A stretch of DNA of 27,036 nucleotides from an uncultured Kiritimatiellota bacterium (lineage in GTDB: Bacteria; Verrucomicrobiota; Kiritimatiellia; RFP12; UBA1067): positions 1 through 27,036 of the forward strand of contig CAKTZI010000046.1 of NCBI GenBank assembly GCA_934635385.1, given 5' to 3'. Made by a program: the position numbers and the translations under genes. This document shows, in pieces, positions 1 through 7,485 of the stretch; the stretch's first letter is position 1, and each line of letters opens with the position of its first letter. The notes beneath the pieces were generated by a model, which saw only the letters and a program-made list of their open reading frames with translations, was not told the DNA's origin and did no database searches.

Positions 1-65
1 GGAGAAGTATACCAAAAACAATGCGCGACGTGTTGGCCAATTTGGAACGAAAACCTAATTTCTGA
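1..65 (+). other. possible 3' end of a plus-strand gene entering from the left
   Basis: Two plus-strand frames are open from the window edge. One ends at a TAA at 56-58 and the other at a TGA at 63-65, the latter reading ...PKTMRDVLANLERKPNF. The stretch is less GC-rich than the genes to its right, which would suit a convergent gene entering from outside. It is far too short to identify, and both frames could be chance. Confidence 0.2.
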
Positions 66-76
66 GTTTTCGTTCC
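44..76. terminator. perfect 11-bp inverted repeat, possible bidirectional terminator or operator
   Basis: GGAACGAAAAC (44-54) and GTTTTCGTTCC (66-76) are exact reverse complements separated by 11 nt. The repeat lies about 63 nt beyond the stop of the XylR-like regulator and overlaps the possible end of a convergent plus-strand gene. No clear T-tract follows on either strand, so a classical intrinsic terminator is not assured. A regulator binding site is the alternative. Confidence 0.4.
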
Positions 77-139
77 AGACGATCACTTGCCGATCCGCCT
101 CTTCAAGGCTGTGCCGAAGCGGCTGCATCCGCCCTGCTT

Positions 140-1291
140 CTACAGGCTCTCCTTCTTCACCCACGCGCGGAAGCTCATGCCGTGCGCCGCCTTGAACATG
201 CGGGAGAACGAGGGCAGGCTCGCATAGCCGCAGCGGTTCGCAACCGCCGCCTCGCTCGACACGCCGCTGCGCACGAGCAGGCGGGCCCGCTCGAAGCGGA
301 CGCGACGGATCTCCTCCAGGATGCTCCGCCCCGTCACCCCGCGAAACGCCAGCTCCGCCGACCGCCGCGAACCGCGCATCACCCGCACGACGTCCGCGAC
401 GGAGATCGCCGCGCAGGCGTTCTCGCGGATGAACGCGACACCGGTCTGCACACGCCCCTCATCGGCAGCCCGCGACGTCCGGCACGTCGATCCGCGCGAG
501 ACGAGCCCCAGCGGACAGAACGTGCGGCGGCCCTCGATCTGACGCCCCTTCAGGATCTGATCCAGCGCCTCGGCCGCGAGGAACGCCCCCGCCTCCCAGT
601 CCGGCGCCACGCTCGTCAGCGTCGGCTCGACCTTCGTGCAGCGCGCGGAGTCGTCCACGCCGACCAGCGCGAGATCCTGCGGCACGCGCAGCCCTTCCTG
701 CCGGGCGATGACCATCAGCCGAAACGCCATCTCGTCGTTCGCGGCGAAGACGCCGCACGGGCGCGGCAGTGCGCGCACCCACTGGCGCAACGCCGCGACG
801 GCGGACGCCCGCCCGTCCGCCGGCTCGAACGACGGGGCAAGCGCACCGCCCTGCGCCGCGACTTTGCGCCGGAAGGCCGCGCCGCGCTCGCGGCTCCAGT
901 ACCAGTCGCCCGGCACGCCGACGTAGGCGTAGGCCGCGCACCGGAGCGGCAGCAGCTCACAGGCGGCCAGGTGCGCCGTCTGCTCCGCATCGTGGACGAG
1001 GTGCACGGACGTCTCCGGCACGGCTTCGGGCGGACAGTCGAAGCAGACGGCCGGGATTCGCCGACAGAGGACGTCCGGCAGCTTCCAGGCAAGCGATGAG
1101 ATGATGCCGTCCGGGTTGAGCGCGCGGATGCGGGCGACAAGCGCGCGACGATCCGCATCCGGCGGAACGCACCAGTCGGCGAACGTCCAGCCCCGCACGT
1201 CGCCGTAGCGGCGCAGTCCCGCCCGCTGCGTCCGCCAGATGGACGAATCGCTGTGGTGCAGAAGAAGAACCGTCTGCGGCTCGCTTTTCAC
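140..1291 (-). CDS. XylR-type transcriptional regulator (LacI-like sensor domain plus C-terminal AraC DNA-binding domain)
   Basis: This 383-residue protein has a periplasmic-binding-protein-like sugar-sensing domain (about residues 8-270). It carries the LacI-family motif LVGVDDS near 212-218 and a typical ANDEMAF segment. An AraC helix-turn-helix domain follows (about 279-383), whose second helix pair reads CGYASLPSFSRMFKAAHG. There is no N-terminal LacI headpiece, which is the E. coli XylR arrangement. The GTG start is chosen because it overlaps the TGA of the upstream hydrolase (GTGA) and the sensor fold begins immediately after it; a longer frame continues upstream but runs through the hydrolase coding sequence. 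It is probably translationally coupled to that hydrolase and likely senses a sugar released by local enzymes. The ligand cannot be read from sequence. Confidence 0.9.
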   Translation of the reverse strand: MKSEPQTVLLLHHSDSSIWRTQRAGLRRYGDVRGWTFADWCVPPDADRRALVARIRALNPDGIISSLAWKLPDVLCRRIPAVCFDCPPEAVPETSVHLVHDAEQTAHLAACELLPLRCAAYAYVGVPGDWYWSRERGAAFRRKVAAQGGALAPSFEPADGRASAVAALRQWVRALPRPCGVFAANDEMAFRLMVIARQEGLRVPQDLALVGVDDSARCTKVEPTLTSVAPDWEAGAFLAAEALDQILKGRQIEGRRTFCPLGLVSRGSTCRTSRAADEGRVQTGVAFIRENACAAISVADVVRVMRGSRRSAELAFRGVTGRSILEEIRRVRFERARLLVRSGVSSEAAVANRCGYASLPSFSRMFKAAHGMSFRAWVKKESL

Positions 1292-3225
1292 TTTTCGTCC
1301 GCGAGGAAGAACGAGACGATCCGCCCCGTCTTGTCGGGATCGAGCCCGTGCGGATGGTGTCCGAAGCCGCCGCGCCGCTCGACCTCGGCCTCGCCGCCGG
1401 CCGCCCTGAAGCGTTCGAGGAACAGCTCGCAGTTCCGCTGCGGCGGCACCGTCTGGTCTTCGCCGCCGTAGAGGAGCAGGACGGGGATCTTCGCCGCCGC
1501 GATCTTCCCGGCAAGGTTCACGGGCATCTCCGGGTCGTCCGTCCAGCCCCCGTCCGCCGGACGCTTGGCCGTCCACGGCCCGATGTCCAGCCTGAAGCCC
1601 TCGAAGTTCAGGAGCGGCGCGTCAAGGTAGATCCTCGCCACGTTCGCCGGGTGCGCGGCGGCGTAGCGCGTCGAGAAGAACCCGCCCCAGCTCATGCCGA
1701 CGAGATTCGCCTTGGGCGCAAGGCCCAGCCCCTTCACGAGAAAGTCCTGAAACGCCGCCGCCGTCTGAAGCCCCTTCCCGTCCATGCGCGTCGCGAAAAG
1801 GTCGATCGTGACATGGTGGAAGCCCTTGCGCAGGAGGTCCGGCACGCCCGTGCGGTCGACGAACGCCTCCGCCCACTGCATCGTCCACGTCCACGGCATC
1901 CCCGGCGCGGGCGCGACCGACGGCTCGACCACCCACGCGACATGGCCCTCGAAGTCGAACTTCGTCCGGCGGTAGCCGTGCCACATGTCCTCGCCGACGA
2001 TCCGATGCGCGCGGGCGATCTTCGCGCGCAGCGACCGGCCGGCGCGCTCGGCGTCCATCTCGGCGTTGACGTGGCGGATGATGGCGATCTCCTCGGGGTC
2101 GTAGGGGTGGTGCGACGGACGGAAGAGGTCATGGTACCACTTCGTCACGGGCTCGTCGGCGCTGCGGAACTCGAACTGGGACTTCCACATCGACTCGTAG
2201 GGCTCGTAGGTCTGGTACTTGCCGGCGACGAGCCCCCAGCAGACGGCGCCGACCTTTTCCTGCGCGAAGAGCGGATAGGACGTCGCCACGTCGTCGCCCA
2301 GGAGGCGCGCCAGCCACTCGGTGTTCACCATCGGACGCCCCCAGCGCGCCCGGATGAGGTCGATGGTCGCCTTCTGCTCGCGCAGATCCGCGTAGCAGTG
2401 GTAGCTGATGATGTCCGAAAGGTCGCCCGCGAGGCGCTCGACGGCGTGCCGCGCGTCCGGACGGCCCGAACGCACCGTCCACACGTCGGCCGCGAGCGGC
2501 TGCTTCGGGTCGATCTTCCACGCGCGATCGAAAAGCTCCCGCATGTCCCGCATCGTGAGGTCGTTGCGGTTGTTGTTGCCCGGCTCGTTCCAGAGGTTCC
2601 AGAAGAGGATGCGGTCGTCGTCGCGGTACTTCGTCATCAGCTCCTCGCACATCGCGTAGAACTTCGGACGCAGCGCGGGGTCGTCCACCGTCGTGTAGCC
2701 GCGCGCGTTCGGAAGGCTGCCGTGCTGCGTCACGCGCCGGCCGCCATGGTAGCCGACGTCGTATTTCTGGACGCCGGGCTTCGGCAGCTCCCAGAGCTCC
2801 TTCGGACGCGAGCAGTCGTTGCCGAGGACGACGATCGCGCGCAGCCTGTGCCGGGCGAGGATCTGGAGATACCGCTCGAACCGCGCCCTGAACCCGTCGG
2901 GGTCCGCGAGCCACACGCCGAAGCCCTGATGCTCCACGATGAGCCGCAGCGTGTTGAAGCCGACCTTCTCGGCCAGCGCGAGTTCGCGCTCCACCTCGGC
3001 AAACCGCTCCTCGGCGCCCAGCGCCTGCCATTGGTCGACGCGGTTGGCCGCGCTCGCGGGCATGTAGTTGCAGCCGCGGATCCACGGCTGGGCATTGTAC
3101 CATTCCCACGCCCGCTCCTTCGTCCACGGCCCCTGCCGCGCCGCGAGCGCATTCAGGGCCGACAGGGCCACCGCCCCGCCGACCAGCATCATTTTCTTCG
3201 TCTTCATAAGTCTCACAAGTCGCAT
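1288..3225 (-). CDS. secreted clan GH-A glycoside hydrolase fused to a C-terminal alpha/beta hydrolase
   Basis: The protein has 645 residues. The N-terminus is basic with a hydrophobic stretch ending NALAA, a signal peptide. Residues about 35-380 form a GH5-like (beta/alpha)8 barrel: the acid/base Glu214 sits in WNLWNEPGNN and the likely nucleophile Glu303 in MVNTEWLAR. Residues about 430-645 form an alpha/beta hydrolase with nucleophile Ser512 in GMSWGG, Asp590 in GGEDQTVPP and a His in GFGHHPHG. One chain may therefore cut a glycosidic bond and an ester, but both substrates are unknown. I chose the start at 3225 because AAGGA lies 8 nt upstream; the ATG at 3207 (MKTKKMM) is possible but has a weaker ribosome site. 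The TGA overlaps the GTG of the regulator gene. Confidence 0.82.
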   Translation of the reverse strand: MRLVRLMKTKKMMLVGGAVALSALNALAARQGPWTKERAWEWYNAQPWIRGCNYMPASAANRVDQWQALGAEERFAEVERELALAEKVGFNTLRLIVEHQGFGVWLADPDGFRARFERYLQILARHRLRAIVVLGNDCSRPKELWELPKPGVQKYDVGYHGGRRVTQHGSLPNARGYTTVDDPALRPKFYAMCEELMTKYRDDDRILFWNLWNEPGNNNRNDLTMRDMRELFDRAWKIDPKQPLAADVWTVRSGRPDARHAVERLAGDLSDIISYHCYADLREQKATIDLIRARWGRPMVNTEWLARLLGDDVATSYPLFAQEKVGAVCWGLVAGKYQTYEPYESMWKSQFEFRSADEPVTKWYHDLFRPSHHPYDPEEIAIIRHVNAEMDAERAGRSLRAKIARAHRIVGEDMWHGYRRTKFDFEGHVAWVVEPSVAPAPGMPWTWTMQWAEAFVDRTGVPDLLRKGFHHVTIDLFATRMDGKGLQTAAAFQDFLVKGLGLAPKANLVGMSWGGFFSTRYAAAHPANVARIYLDAPLLNFEGFRLDIGPWTAKRPADGGWTDDPEMPVNLAGKIAAAKIPVLLLYGGEDQTVPPQRNCELFLERFRAAGGEAEVERRGGFGHHPHGLDPDKTGRIVSFFLADEK

Positions 3226-3313
3226 TTCTACGTTCCTTTTTCTACGTTCCTGCCAGTCTGTTTTCAGCCACCTTTCAGCCATCTCTCAAGGGCCTTTTCA
3301 AGAGCCTTTCAAG
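3225..3313 (-). repeat. leader made of three adjacent tandem micro-duplications
   Basis: Read on the plus strand, TTTCTACGTTCCT occurs at 3225-3237 and 3239-3251, TTTCAGCCA at 3262-3270 and 3273-3281, and GCCTTTTCAAG / GCCTTTCAAG at 3292-3302 and 3304-3313. On the coding strand the first pair duplicates the AGGAACGTAGAAA ribosome-binding segment of the hydrolase fusion. All three pairs lie in its presumed 5' leader. Confidence 0.7.
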
Positions 3314-3501
3314 TTGACAGTGCGTATTGTATCATAAATTCCGTCCGAGAATATACATCTTTCGACAGTAAAAAAATGTATCTTATCGGGCAGTCGCGAT
3401 TTCCCGCACAGGATCCTCCCTCCCGTCCATCAGGTCACTGTTCCGAAGACGGCTGAGGCGCTGTTATACCGTAAGAGGCAGTTCGTGAACGACAAGGACG
3501 T
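3232..3501. other. intergenic region between the hydrolase fusion and the formate channel gene
   Basis: This stretch holds the duplicated leader and the extended -10 promoter. It also has an AT-rich segment with a weak dyad (ATACAT at the right, ATGTAT at the left, around 3354-3380). I find no convincing small gene here and no clear terminator after the formate channel stop at 3502. Confidence 0.5.
3326..3337 (-). promoter_or_regulatory. extended -10 promoter core upstream of the GH-A/alpha-beta hydrolase gene
   Basis: The minus strand reads TTATGATACAAT: a TACAAT -10 hexamer preceded by TG one base upstream, an extended -10. No good -35 is seen at 17-18 nt. Transcription would start near 3319, giving a leader of about 95 nt. 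The same 12-mer with one change occurs before the genes starting at 4203 and 7431, which supports it as a real promoter. Confidence 0.55.
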
Positions 3502-4203
3502 CTATGTGCGCGATGCGTGGCGAGGCTTGCGCTGGGCAAGCTGGAGCTGCTTTTCGTAGAGCCAGTCGAGGCCGATTGACCCGATGCCGTTGCCGACCGC
3601 CATCAGCACGAAGTACCAGACGACCTTCCACGAGAGGATGTGGGCGTAGGTGAAATACGCCGCGTTGGCGATGACGTGCTCGAAGCCGCACATGATGAAG
3701 GTCGGGATCGCGAGAAAGACGACGACGGTCTTCGCGAGCGGATAGGCGAAGTTGGCGTGGCCTTTCACCGCGATGTAGATCATCACGCCGCACATGATGC
3801 TGAGGATGAAGACGGACAGGGGGGCGTCGTTCAGCTTGGCGGCAACGAGCGGCTTCGCCGCCGTCTCGATCTGCGAATAGAGGCGCGTCATCTTGATGAG
3901 GGCGGGAAATCCGACAGCGCCGATCAGGTTGCAGAGGAGGCAGACGAGAAGCGAAATCCAGAAGCGCGGCTTGTAGTCCGTGACGAACCCGACCTTCCCG
4001 GTGAAAAGCCACAGTTTCCAGTGGATGATGATGTAGAGGCCGAGCGTGAAGAAGACCGCGCCGACGATGTGGAATCCAAAGGAATGCCCGCCCTGTCGAA
4101 TGCCGAGAAAGACGGTCGCGCCGAGTGAGATCAGAATCCCGGCGACGAGGGAGCTGACGGCGATGGATGAAAGGCGGCGGAGCGCAAAGGGATGTTTTCG
4201 CAT
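3502..4203 (-). CDS. formate/nitrite transporter (FNT) family channel
   Basis: The 233-residue integral membrane protein has about six hydrophobic segments, as expected for the FNT family (FocA, NirC, HSC). The family signature CGFEHVIANAAYF carries His176, equivalent to the pore histidine His209 of E. coli FocA, and the late GNGIGSIG motif fits the GN-x-x-G of the last helix. FNT channels move small monovalent acids, such as formate, nitrite or hydrosulfide, across the inner membrane. In a sugar-fermenting anaerobe formate efflux is the natural guess, but no pyruvate formate-lyase gene is in view. The ATG at 4203 is preferred over an upstream codon at 4254 because the promoter -10 core (4236-4241) would lie inside the longer reading frame. 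It appears to be a single-gene unit. Confidence 0.88.
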   Translation of the reverse strand: MRKHPFALRRLSSIAVSSLVAGILISLGATVFLGIRQGGHSFGFHIVGAVFFTLGLYIIIHWKLWLFTGKVGFVTDYKPRFWISLLVCLLCNLIGAVGFPALIKMTRLYSQIETAAKPLVAAKLNDAPLSVFILSIMCGVMIYIAVKGHANFAYPLAKTVVVFLAIPTFIMCGFEHVIANAAYFTYAHILSWKVVWYFVLMAVGNGIGSIGLDWLYEKQLQLAQRKPRHASRT

Positions 4204-4235
4204 GGCAATGGAGTTCTTTCGTTTTTGGGCGGCAT

Positions 4236-4247
4236 ATTGTACCATAA
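4236..4247 (-). promoter_or_regulatory. extended -10 promoter core upstream of the FNT channel gene
   Basis: The minus strand reads TTATGGTACAAT, with TACAAT as the -10 and TG in the extended position. The segment 18 nt upstream is CTTACG, a poor -35. Transcription would begin near 4229, leaving a leader of about 26 nt before the ATG at 4203. The core matches the elements at 3326 and 7486. Confidence 0.6.
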
Positions 4248-4331
4248 CTTGCACCGCTTCGTAAGAGGACGCGCACCGCTTGCCGAAGCAAGTGGGGATA
4301 TTCCTGTTTGCTGTTTCGTTGCCCAGAGCAT

Positions 4332-4456
4332 GAGAATTTTCCGCACAGAATTCTCAACATTGAGATATCTGAGCAAACCAACAACTTTTTTCGTGTTTTT
4401 GACGCCCTAAAATGGGGACAGACCCCACCGAATAAGGGTCTGTCCCCACAAATTCC
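4332..4456. repeat. composite intergenic repeat element, copy A
   Basis: This element has a first small hairpin (GAGAATT at 4332-4338 pairing with AATTCTC), a shared TTGAGATATCTGA segment, a T-rich tract and a strong hairpin with 13 paired bases. The strong arms are TGGGGACAGACCC (4413-4425) and GGGTCTGTCCCCA (4436-4448), with a 10-nt loop. The same order of parts, with diverged sequence, recurs at 9004-9130. It lies between the GH29 stop and the FNT promoter. No protein is encoded. It could be a non-autonomous mobile repeat, a REP-like palindrome or a transcribed structured RNA. Confidence 0.7.
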
Positions 4457-4491
4457 TTTGACAAGGATGAGGCCAAAAAACGGCTATCCCC

Positions 4492-4524
4492 GTCAATAAG
4501 TCGATTAAATATTGAGTTATTGAC
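4492..4524. repeat. inverted repeat GTCAATAA ... TTATTGAC
   Basis: GTCAATAA (4492-4499) and TTATTGAC (4517-4524) are exact reverse complements around an AT-rich 17-nt centre. The dyad lies in the space downstream of the GH29 fucosidase stop. A protein-binding site or a weak hairpin are both possible. Confidence 0.45.
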
Positions 4525-4541
4525 AGAAATGCTAACGCGAA

Positions 4542-4568
4542 TTTTTTTTTGGGGGGGGGGGCTGTCCC
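4542..4568. repeat. homopolymer junction T9-G11 followed by CTGTCCCC
   Basis: A run of nine T is followed directly by eleven G and then CTGTCCCC. The last part equals one arm of the GGGGTCTGTCCCC hairpins seen elsewhere, so this looks like a degenerate half copy whose other half has become a homopolymer. Such runs are also prone to sequencing error. Confidence 0.5.
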
Positions 4569-4599
4569 CACACGATTGCAACCCCGGCGCGGTCGAACG

Positions 4600-6015
4600 T
4601 TAGTTCGCCTTTTCGCCTGTCGGCTGGGTCATCCACTTCGCCGTGTCTGTTTCCTCTCCGCCGTCCGTCGCCTGGCGGAGGCGCGCGAGGAGGTCGGCGG
4701 GGACGAGGTAGCGCCGAATCCTGACGGGCTGTAGGTCGCCGCCGTCGGCCGTGACGCGCAGCTCGACCTTCTGCGGGGCGACGGCCCTGTCGAGAATGCG
4801 GATGCGACGGCGGCCGATGGCGCGTCCGGAGGCGAGCCCCGCCCCGTCGCCGAGCAGCGTCCAGTGGTCGACCTGCTCGCCCCTGGAGAGGTCTTCCGAC
4901 AGGACGACCGCGTTGAACGGCTGCCCGTCTTCGGTGACCTCCCGGGCGAAGAAGGCCGCCTTCAGCGCGGCAAAGCCCCGAAGCGCGCGGACGTCCTCGT
5001 CGTCCAGCTGGCCGTCGCGGTTGGGCGCGATGCCGAGGTTCATCGTGCCGCCGTTGCCGACGGTGCGGAGATACGTCTTCAGGAGGAACGCCGGGCTCTT
5101 CGCCGTGCCGCGTTCCCGCTCGTGGTAGAACCAGCCCCTGCGCAGCGGGAAGTCCGCCTCGCAGACGCGGAAGAACGCGCCGCCGGGCAGTCCGCTGTTG
5201 ATCAGGTAGGCGTAGTCGGGGTTGCCGTACTCGCCGTTCGCGAAGCCGCCGACGGACACGACGGTCGCGCGCGAGTCGTCGCCGAGTTCGCCGCGCTCGT
5301 TCCCCGGCCAGCGGAAGTCGGACAGGTCGCTCTCGCCGGCGAAGATGCAGACGCCCGGCTGAAGGGCGCGCACGAACGCGAAGACCTCGTCGAAGCGGTA
5401 GTAGTTCGCGGGGATGACGCGCCGCTCCCGTGCGCCGCCGTACCAGCCGTCGCCGCCGTTGGCGCCGTCGAACCACATCTCGAACACCTCGCCGTAGTCG
5501 CCGGACAGCAGCTCCCTGATCTGGGCGTGGTAGAGTTCGACGTACCTCTCCGTGCCGTAATGCGCGGAGTTGCGGTCCCAGGGCGAGACGTAGACGCCGA
5601 ACTTGAGACCGGCCTTGCGGCAGGCGCGCTCCATTTCGCGCACGTAGTCGCCCTTGCCGTCCCGAAACGGCGCGCGCGCAATGTTGTGTTCGGTCGTCTT
5701 CGTCGGCCAGAGGCAGAAGCCGTCGTGATGCTTGGCGACGACGATGAGCCCGCCGAGGCCGCCGTCTCGGCACGCGCCGACGATCTGGTCGGCGTCAAAC
5801 GATCTCGGGGCGAGCCGCTTCGGGTCCTCGTCGCCGTAGCCCCACTCGCGGTCGGTGTAGGTGTTGAGCCCCCAGTGGACGATGCCGTAGACGTCGGGGC
5901 CGTCGTTCAGGCGGTCCAAAAGGGCCTTGCGCGGCGCGGGACGCGCAGCGGTGGCGGCGAAGGTGCCGGCGAAGAGGATGCCGACGGCCAGTGCGAGTTT
6001 GTGTCGTGTGTTCAT
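4600..6015 (-). CDS. secreted alpha-L-fucosidase, GH29 family
   Basis: The 471-residue protein begins with a signal peptide (about residues 1-24, MNTRHKLALAVGILFAGTFA). The GH29 barrel follows: VYGIVHWGLNTYTDREWGYG near the N-terminus, VVAKHHDGFCLWPTKTTEHN around 97-116, and the nucleophile Asp183 in FEMWFDGANGG. GH29 enzymes release alpha-L-fucose by a retaining mechanism, and the acid/base residue varies between subfamilies and is not assigned here. The ATG at 6015 has AAGGA 5 nt upstream and starts a clean signal peptide. The gene lies 99 nt behind the DUF234-type ATPase, so it may be cotranscribed with it or have its own promoter, though none is obvious. Natural substrates could be mucin, plant xyloglucan or algal fucosides. 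Confidence 0.93.
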   Translation of the reverse strand: MNTRHKLALAVGILFAGTFAATAARPAPRKALLDRLNDGPDVYGIVHWGLNTYTDREWGYGDEDPKRLAPRSFDADQIVGACRDGGLGGLIVVAKHHDGFCLWPTKTTEHNIARAPFRDGKGDYVREMERACRKAGLKFGVYVSPWDRNSAHYGTERYVELYHAQIRELLSGDYGEVFEMWFDGANGGDGWYGGARERRVIPANYYRFDEVFAFVRALQPGVCIFAGESDLSDFRWPGNERGELGDDSRATVVSVGGFANGEYGNPDYAYLINSGLPGGAFFRVCEADFPLRRGWFYHERERGTAKSPAFLLKTYLRTVGNGGTMNLGIAPNRDGQLDDEDVRALRGFAALKAAFFAREVTEDGQPFNAVVLSEDLSRGEQVDHWTLLGDGAGLASGRAIGRRRIRILDRAVAPQKVELRVTADGGDLQPVRIRRYLVPADLLARLRQATDGGEETDTAKWMTQPTGEKAN

Positions 6016-6114
6016 GTTTTCCTTTTCTGTTGGTTTCTGTTTTTCGGGCAAATGTCTTTGGAAGGCGAGGGCGACGGCTTTGGTGCAGACCTCTAGGTGC
6101 CTCATGTTCCCCCT

Positions 6115-7431
6115 TTACATGTCCGACAGGGAGAGCGCACGGTAGTCGGGCGTGAACGCGGCATAGCTGGAATGCGCCCGAAGAAAGGCATCGGCCTTCT
6201 CACGAAGCGTCCCCGCCTTGATCCTCTCCGCATTCCGCTTGACTTCGCAGAACAGGATGCGCCTCCCGAATTCGTCCACCGCAATGAGGTCGATCTCGTT
6301 CTCCCCCTTTCGATCCCACCAATTGCCCATCCGCGTCCACTCGCCTGATTCGGCGAGCTTCTTGGCGAAATAGGACTCTAGCGCCTTTCCGCTGAACGTC
6401 TTGTAGTCGCGCAGCACGAATTCACGCAGCCGCCCATAGGCCTTCAGCTCGATTGCCGACTGGTAGCGATAGACGAATCGAAACCAGAAGCGAAGGAAAT
6501 TGTCATCGATTTCATAGAACATGCTCCGGCTCGACTCTTCTTCGGAAAACGGCCTTTTCTTCGTGACGATTCCATAGTCCTCGCACAGCTTCGTGAGATA
6601 GCCCCCGACATCCGCCCCGATGACATTCTGGATTTCGCTGCGACTCGTCCGGCCTGACGCGATCAAAGACAGGATCGAGAAATACGTCCCATACTCCTTC
6701 CGAAACTCCTCGACCAGCAAGACCTTCCCCTCGTTCAGGATCGTCGAGCCGTCTGAAATGAAGTTCCCGACCATGGACTCGAGGTCGAACGCTCCGCCGT
6801 CCACCAGGAGTTCAATGTATTTCGCCACGCCGCCGGTCAACGTCCACATCGCAAGCAACGACTCTGCGCGGCAACCATGCGCGCAGTCCGTCAGGATCTC
6901 CTTCATCGTATCCGTCGAGAACGGATCTAGCCTGAACTCATGCGTCGCGCGTCCGTAAAGCGGCTGCTCCGCACTGAAGATCTGCTCCATCATCCGGTTG
7001 ATGCTGCCGCTGACAACAAGATTCATCTTCGCACAACCCTTCCGGGCATCCCAGTCGCGCTGCATCGTGCTGAAAATGGACGGGTTCACGCGAAGGAAGT
7101 CCTGGAACTCGTCGATAACAAGCGTAAAATGCTCATGTTCGGACAATTCCAGCAAGAACCTGAAGATTGCCTCGAACGAGCGAATCGTCCCTGGCAGGGA
7201 CATCTTGAAAAAGCGCGTGACCTCAGCCTGAAAGTCAAGGCAGAGATCCGCTTCGTCCTTTCGCGCGACAAAGAAATAGAGATAGTCGCCATCACCATAG
7301 GCCTCCTGAAGGAGCGACGTCTTGCCGACACGGCGACGCCCCTTGAGAATCGTCATCTGCGCATGAGTCTTCGATTCGTCACGAATCGTGCGCAAAAGCG
7401 ACAGTTCCTTTTGTCGATCATAGAATTTCAT
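6115..7431 (-). CDS. AAA ATPase with C-terminal DUF234/PD-(D/E)XK-like domain
   Basis: The 438-residue cytoplasmic protein has Walker A GRRRVGKT (31-38) and Walker B TLVIDEFQDF (Asp107-Glu108). An arginine-rich ATPase core is followed by a winged-helix-like middle region and a C-terminal ENEIDLIAVDE ... FCEVKRN segment, the E-x-D / E-x-K spacing of PD-(D/E)XK nucleases. It is the archaeal-type ATPase plus DUF234 arrangement, whose function is not settled. The start is fixed by a strong AAGGAGGG about 7 nt upstream of the ATG. The gene has its own promoter flanked by paired palindromes. Base composition is visibly less GC-rich than the surrounding sugar genes, which suggests acquisition by transfer. 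Confidence 0.85.
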   Translation of the reverse strand: MKFYDRQKELSLLRTIRDESKTHAQMTILKGRRRVGKTSLLQEAYGDGDYLYFFVARKDEADLCLDFQAEVTRFFKMSLPGTIRSFEAIFRFLLELSEHEHFTLVIDEFQDFLRVNPSIFSTMQRDWDARKGCAKMNLVVSGSINRMMEQIFSAEQPLYGRATHEFRLDPFSTDTMKEILTDCAHGCRAESLLAMWTLTGGVAKYIELLVDGGAFDLESMVGNFISDGSTILNEGKVLLVEEFRKEYGTYFSILSLIASGRTSRSEIQNVIGADVGGYLTKLCEDYGIVTKKRPFSEEESSRSMFYEIDDNFLRFWFRFVYRYQSAIELKAYGRLREFVLRDYKTFSGKALESYFAKKLAESGEWTRMGNWWDRKGENEIDLIAVDEFGRRILFCEVKRNAERIKAGTLREKADAFLRAHSSYAAFTPDYRALSLSDM

Positions 7432-7446
7432 GCAGCAGCCCTCCTT

Positions 7447-7480
7447 CGCAAACCGCCGTTTCGTAAATCACGGTTTACGG
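7447..7480. repeat. palindromic repeat, copy 1, in the leader of the DUF234-type ATPase gene
   Basis: The core AAACCGCCGTTTCGTAAATC plus CACGGTT matches the copy at 7537-7563 in 25 of 27 positions. Its ends AAACCG and CGGTTT are inverted repeats, and CGTAAA / TTTACG form a second internal dyad. It lies at and just downstream of the predicted transcription start, ahead of the ribosome site. It could act as an operator or a leader hairpin. Confidence 0.6.
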
Positions 7481-7485
7481 GAGCG

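Noticed and set aside
3090..3104. A further ATTGTACCAT (inverse of the -10 core) near 3095
   Set aside because: It lies inside the coding sequence of the GH-A hydrolase, encoding part of WEWYNAQPW, and no gene starts downstream of it on the minus strand.
3314..3340. TTGACA on the plus strand at 3314-3319 as a plus-strand promoter
   Set aside because: No good -10 lies at 16-18 nt, and no plus-strand gene follows. The same DNA fits better as the minus-strand extended -10 promoter.
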